Shown here one piece after another: positions 60,392 to 64,000 of a stretch of DNA of 64,000 nucleotides. The translations under genes and the position numbers were made by a program. The stretch spans positions 19,030,271 to 19,094,270 of the forward strand of contig OZ234499.1 in assembly GCA_965153455.1 (NCBI GenBank), written 5' to 3'. Source of the DNA: Sphagnum compactum. Taxonomy: Eukaryota; Bryophyta; Sphagnopsida; Sphagnales. Positions within the stretch are counted from its first letter, which is position 1; each line of letters starts with the position of its first letter. The notes under the pieces are model-generated. The model saw nothing but the letters and a program-made list of their open reading frames with translations. It did no database searches and was not told where the DNA came from.

Positions 60392-60805
60392 CAACAGGCG
60401 GCCGTGGGGTGGACGACCCCTTGAAGCCCAAGATGAAATCCAACCCTTCCTCGGCGATACTGAGAATGAGAGCCTCCTCGGCGTGCACGAAACTGATGTC
60501 GTCTTCAAAATGGTCCGAACGCTGCTCCAAGTTTCTTCCCATCATCCTTTCTGTTCCCTATATCTATACTTCCGTTTCAATCTTAACCGCAATCTGGTGG
60601 TTAGGGGGTTTTTCTTTTGTTGCTGGTTGGAAGTCTTGTGTTTTCTGCCCTGCATAGCTTTGTAGAAATTTACGGCTGAGCTTTCAGGGATGTTCCGCTT
60701 ACCTTGTTGACTTTTTCCCCGATCTACCTGTGCTTTCTTGCATCGAGATCGTCCCGCGCAAAGGAAAGTTTGTGGACTTACCGGCATCCTAGAGGCTTGA
60801 ACGTT
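60392..60805 (+). pseudogene. Second copy of the unidentified segment found at 8313-8740
   Basis: Sequence similarity to 8313-8740 is high and continuous, including GTGGGGTGGACGACC, the GAGAATGAGAGCCTCCT block and the CAGGGATGTTCCGCT block. A frame like the first copy's is broken by small indels. The similarity stops exactly where a short telomere-type tract begins (60806). Confidence 0.75.
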
Positions 60806-60829
60806 ATTAGGGTTTAGGGTTTAGGGTTT
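60806..60829. repeat. Short interstitial telomere tract (TTTAGGG, three units)
   Basis: TTAGGGTTTAGGGTTTAGGG sits at the right edge of the duplicated segment. Related short tracts lie at 2882-2934, 17649-17676, 51531-51541 and 56482-56506. Confidence 0.85.
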
Positions 60830-61440
60830 CTGTTGACACACAATCAGGCTCTTACAGGACTTGACTCACAAGCATCACAATTTTCTCTTATCAGTATTTC
60901 CTTTTATTTTGATTGTTCTACCTCTTTCCTTCTATGGCACAAGATTTTCTTTCATTTTTGTTGGAAGGAAAGATATAAGTACCCAAAAGAAGCTTTGATA
61001 AACCTGAAAATAAGGTAGATGAGTATGTCTAAGGTCCAAAGACATTGACTTAGAAGGATTTGTACCAAATTTTTAGATTGAACCATGATGGTACTAATGA
61101 CATGGGATTTGGCTTCCCAACATCTCTGCAAACTCAAGAATGGTTTGAAAGTTGTATTGCCAGCAGGTTTGTAGTATTGTGGTTTTGAATTAAGGGGGCA
61201 ACTTCAAGAATGGTTTGAATTAAAGTTATGTACAGCCCTGAGGAGTGTTCTGGTGTAGTTTCTGAACTGAACTCTCTTAGGACTACTCCACACCCATGTG
61301 CATACAGTTGGTGCAAGCTGTGGTTTTGTCTGCTGGTCTATGCTGTCAAGACTGCTTAAACTGACTTAATTTTCTTAGTGTGTAAGCTGCAATTTTGCAG
61401 GATTATCTGCTGAATGGATTCTTCTCAGTCAGAATAATCA
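60830..61440. other. Stretch without a recognised gene
   Basis: Only short frames occur. A possible exon end lies near 61400-61480, ahead of the SURP exon. Confidence 0.4.
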
Positions 61441-61470
61441 ATGTATTGACCCAGTTGAATTTATCCACAT

Positions 61471-61863
61471 GGACTTATGAGAACCGCTAGTAACCCAGCT
61501 CTACCTCCCTTTCCAACACATGGGGGAGGAAATTTGGGACCAAATTTGCCAGACCCATATCCAGCATTGCCTACATCCTTATCTCTCACCCCTGCTGCAG
61601 ACGATTTCGCCATGGACCCGCCTGCAATGCCTCGGGATGCTGAAATGCTTAAGAACATTGATATTTTGTCAAACTTTGTAGTGAAAAATGGGCCAGACTT
61701 TGAGCAATTGGCAAGGAAGAAGCAGAGTGCAGATCCTAAGTTTGCATTTTTATTTGGAGGTGAGCTAGACACAGATGCAGCAATTGGGCAAAGGTATTAT
61801 GAGTGGAAGAAACATGCCTTAGAAGCTAGCTTGTGGTCCCAGGGTGGCAGCAGCCTTTTGTGA
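61471..61863 (+). pseudogene. SURP (SWAP) domain exon of a splicing-factor-like protein
   Basis: After a Pro-rich leader (NPALPPFPTHGGG, then PDPYPALP) the frame reads a SURP domain: NIDILSNFVVKNGPDFEQLA, then DPKFAFLFGGE and QRYYEWKKHAL. SURP domains occur in pre-mRNA splicing regulators (SF3A1, SWAP, SUGP-like and CCCH proteins) and bind splicing partners. The frame hits a TGA at 61861-61863 shortly after the domain, while a donor-like AAG|GTGACT lies further on at about 61900, so the exon is probably broken. The rest of the protein is not found. It could be an intact terminal exon of a short protein, but no upstream coding exon is evident. Confidence 0.7.
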
Positions 61864-62140
61864 GGCAACTTTATGTCCCTCTACTCTCGGTTCTACAAGG
61901 TGACTATGCTTGAAAGCACAAAAGCTATTGGTGAAGGAAAGATGCAAGCGTAATTCTATATGTTAAATTGCATTTGTAGTTGAAATTAAGTAGCCTGCCT
62001 CCTATGCATCATTCACGATTAGGACTGATAGATATATTTTTTTCCAAGCTCACACACTACACATTCTAGGACTTTTTGTCAAATTGTCATTCATTTAAAC
62101 CAATGTTCAAGGACTCAACACCATGTCCAACATAGCTGCA

Positions 62141-62690
62141 GACCACTAGTCACTTGAAATGTTGTTTCTAACACATATGGTATCCAAACCCGGCTTGCCT
62201 TAGCTCATTGGAAAGCCAACTACAAGGCGCACCTTCCTACCAAATTTCAAGATCTGTAGCTAAACTAGTGAGGAGTTATGGCACCAAACCCGAGAGGGTT
62301 TTACGAAGGTAGTTGTTCAACTTGACTGCAGACCTATAATCACTCAGAATATTGTTTCTAACACATACGGTATCCAAATTTGGCTTGCCTTAGCTCATTG
62401 GAAAGCTAACTACAAGGCGCACCTTTTTATCAAATTTCAAGATCTGCAGCTAAACCAGTGAGGAGTTATGGCACCAAACCCGAGAGGGTTTTACGAAGGT
62501 AGTTGTTCAACTTGACTGCAGACCTATAGTCACTCAGAATATTGTTTCTAACACATACGGTATCCAAATCCGGCTTGCCTTAGCTCATTAGAAAGATAAC
62601 TACAAGGCGCACCTTCCTACCAAATTTTAAGATCTGCAGCTAAACCAGTAAGGAGTTATGCTATGAAACCCGAGAGGGTTTTACAAAGGT
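62141..62690 (+). repeat. 190-bp tandem repeat, about 2.9 copies
   Basis: Units start GACC...CACT at 62141, 62331 and 62521 and contain the blocks TTGTTTCTAACACATA, CGGCTTGCCTTAGCTCATT, CTACAAGGCGCACCTT and ACCCGAGAGGGTTTTAC. Units two and three are nearly identical; the first is more diverged. Confidence 0.93.
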
Positions 62691-62944
62691 GATATTTCTC
62701 TAAAGTTCCAACCTCCCAACACTATCACTTCCCACCCCCACTCCTTCAAAACTATTACAAGACTTTCATCCTACTATCCTTCCTTCTCCCCTCTACCAAG
62801 ATTAATCATTATTTTTCTCCTCAAGAAGCTTATAGGAACAAGTATTCAAGATTGAATGAAAATTATGTTCGGGAAAAAAAAAGAGCTCCCAATGATCCTA
62901 GTCCGCCTTTTAAAGAGAAGGAGAAGGGAGGTGAAGGTAGATCC

Positions 62945-63170
62945 AAAGCTTGGTGGCCAATGGAAGGTTCTATGCTTGGTGGGCAATGGAAGGAGAAGGA
63001 GAAAGTTCCTTGCTTGGTGGCCAATGGAAGGTTCCATGCTTGGTGGTCAATGGAAGGAGAAGGAGAAAGTTCCTTGCTTGGTGGCCAATGGAAGGAGAAG
63101 GAGAAAGTTCCTTGCTTGGGGGTCAATGGAAGGTTCCATGCTTGGTGGTCAATGGAAGGTGAAAGAAAAA
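62945..63170 (+). repeat. Coding-like minisatellite (26- and 38-bp units)
   Basis: Units share TTGGTGGCCAATGGAAGG and alternate between a short linker (TTCCATGC) and a longer purine-rich linker (AGAAGGAGAAAGTTCCTTGC). All three plus frames stay open through it, which explains overlapping frames of 70-149 codons. I do not read any of them as a gene. Confidence 0.85.
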
Positions 63171-63292
63171 TACCTTTTCCCCTCTTCCCACTTTTCCCCC
63201 AACCAATTTTTACTTAAACCTTCAACTTCCCCTTTAACTTTAAGGTTTTACTGTACCATGGTCCCAGGCCATCACTCATGCATTCCCTTCCC

Positions 63293-63310
63293 CCTTGAAC
63301 TATAAATGAT
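63293..63310 (+). promoter_or_regulatory. TATA-like element upstream of the 140-codon gene
   Basis: ACTATAAATGA lies about 90 bp before the ATG at 63398, at a plausible distance for a short leader. Assignment rests on sequence and position only. Confidence 0.45.
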
Positions 63311-63397
63311 GATTATGCCCTTCAACATAACAAGTTTTCTGCACCTCCCTTGTCAATTCGATTTTGATTGAAGATCTCTTCTTTTCTCCTTGAAATT

Positions 63398-63820
63398 ATG
63401 GCGTCGCGTTCGGTCACATCTTACGGGCCTCAAGCTGCGCAAGTGAATGAAGAGCCGGCCTCGGAATCATCTTTAGATTTGACGTTGACACAACATCCTC
63501 GTGATGAAGATCCCACACCGCGAGAGGTGCACGCTCGTCTTGAAGTCGATCCCCCTCGAGCTTGGTACTATCGCATTTCTCCGAACTTTCACACCTTGGT
63601 GATTTTGTTACAGGTCGACCCTGCTTCTAGTGATGAACCCGAAATCGTCTGTGAAGGTTGTTACGAAACTGAAGATACTTCTATCTTCGCATGGTCTTCA
63701 GTTCCCGGCGTTGGTCACTATCGCTGGTTGCACGGTCCGATTCGTCGACTGCCTCCTAATAGCAAGGCAGACTACCTAGTTCACACCATCCGACGCATCC
63801 TAGATTTCCTGCAGTTGTGA
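63398..63820 (+). CDS. Hypothetical protein, 140 codons, unidentified
   Basis: An ATG at 63398 opens a frame that ends in TGA at 63818-63820. Base composition is richer in G+C and more gene-like than the flanks. The N-terminal 45 residues are polar and acidic (ASESSLDLTL, then HPRDEDPTPRE). The C-terminal 95 residues look like a compact fold with several aromatic and hydrophobic patches (RAWYYRISPNFHTLVILLQV, then EGCYETEDTSIFAWSSVPGV and a basic end, RRILDFLQL). There is no signal peptide or membrane segment. The family is unknown to me; a lineage-specific protein or a domain from a mobile element is possible. The ATG was chosen because it is the first ATG after the TATA-like site in this frame. 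Confidence 0.55.
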   Translation: MASRSVTSYGPQAAQVNEEPASESSLDLTLTQHPRDEDPTPREVHARLEVDPPRAWYYRISPNFHTLVILLQVDPASSDEPEIVCEGCYETEDTSIFAWSSVPGVGHYRWLHGPIRRLPPNSKADYLVHTIRRILDFLQL

Positions 63821-64000
63821 ACTATCACTATGGCATAACTCAGGATTTTATATGTACTTGCAGCTCCTCGCTAAGCTTATCCCTATTCTAAATAAGTGTT
63901 TCAGTTATCATCAGATTCCTGTTGCCATGAGCACATTATCATACTATCTATTTAATTGTTGAGTTGCCTCGAATTAACCTTATGTCCAACGGCTTGAAGA

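Noticed and set aside
62856-63305. 149-codon ORF over the minisatellite
   Set aside because: All three frames are open there because of the repeat unit; no independent sign of coding.

Overview
The window comes from the nuclear genome of a land plant, most likely a non-seed plant with a large, repeat-rich genome (liverwort, other bryophyte, lycophyte or fern). Evidence for a plant: TTTAGGG-type telomere motifs, VAMP72, SEC31 and ABCG exons with plant-like residues, a chromodomain Ty3/gypsy element primed by initiator Met tRNA, and GT-AG introns. Evidence against a flowering plant: an alpha/beta-hydrolase-NB-ARC-LRR gene (the HNL class known from liverworts) and a MurA exon (plastid peptidoglycan pathway, kept in bryophytes, lycophytes and some other lineages). 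The lineage call is inference.

Layout. 0-10.5 kb: a partial ORF, a solo LTR (277-1096), a nonsense-bearing VAMP72 first exon (3910-4103), a poly-purine/pyrimidine dispersed repeat ending at 7634, a decayed coding-like segment (7690-8750) with a second copy near 60.4 kb, and another solo LTR (9644-10459). 10.5-24 kb: AT-rich dispersed repeats, partly inverted copies of each other, with no convincing gene. 24.0-33.6 kb: the HNL gene, with hydrolase exons, one NB-ARC exon, and an LRR exon made of near-identical 72-bp (24-residue) units. The array runs about 60 units in one frame but carries in-frame stops, then decays. 33.6-36 kb: AT-rich spacer. 36-39.2 kb: a 151-bp tandem repeat and three solo LTRs. 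39.65-47.2 kb: a MurA exon (minus strand) whose splice-acceptor end is hit by an intact 7.35-kb chromovirus-type LTR retrotransposon with identical-looking LTRs and a CTGAG target duplication. 47.2-62 kb: a series of exon fragments from unrelated genes, all on the plus strand and most with usable splice sites but nonsense codons (5'-nucleotidase, ABCG transporter, a Gln/Tyr-rich repeat protein, SEC31, a SURP-domain protein). These are interrupted by another solo LTR, a five-unit tandem array of about 98-bp foldbacks, and further dispersed repeats. 62-64 kb: a 190-bp tandem repeat, a minisatellite, and a probable intact 140-codon gene of unknown function.

Very little here looks functional. The best candidates are the HNL gene (if its first stop is its true end), the 140-codon ORF at 63.4 kb, and the retrotransposon. 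The rest records element insertion, LTR-LTR recombination, tandem expansion and exon scattering.
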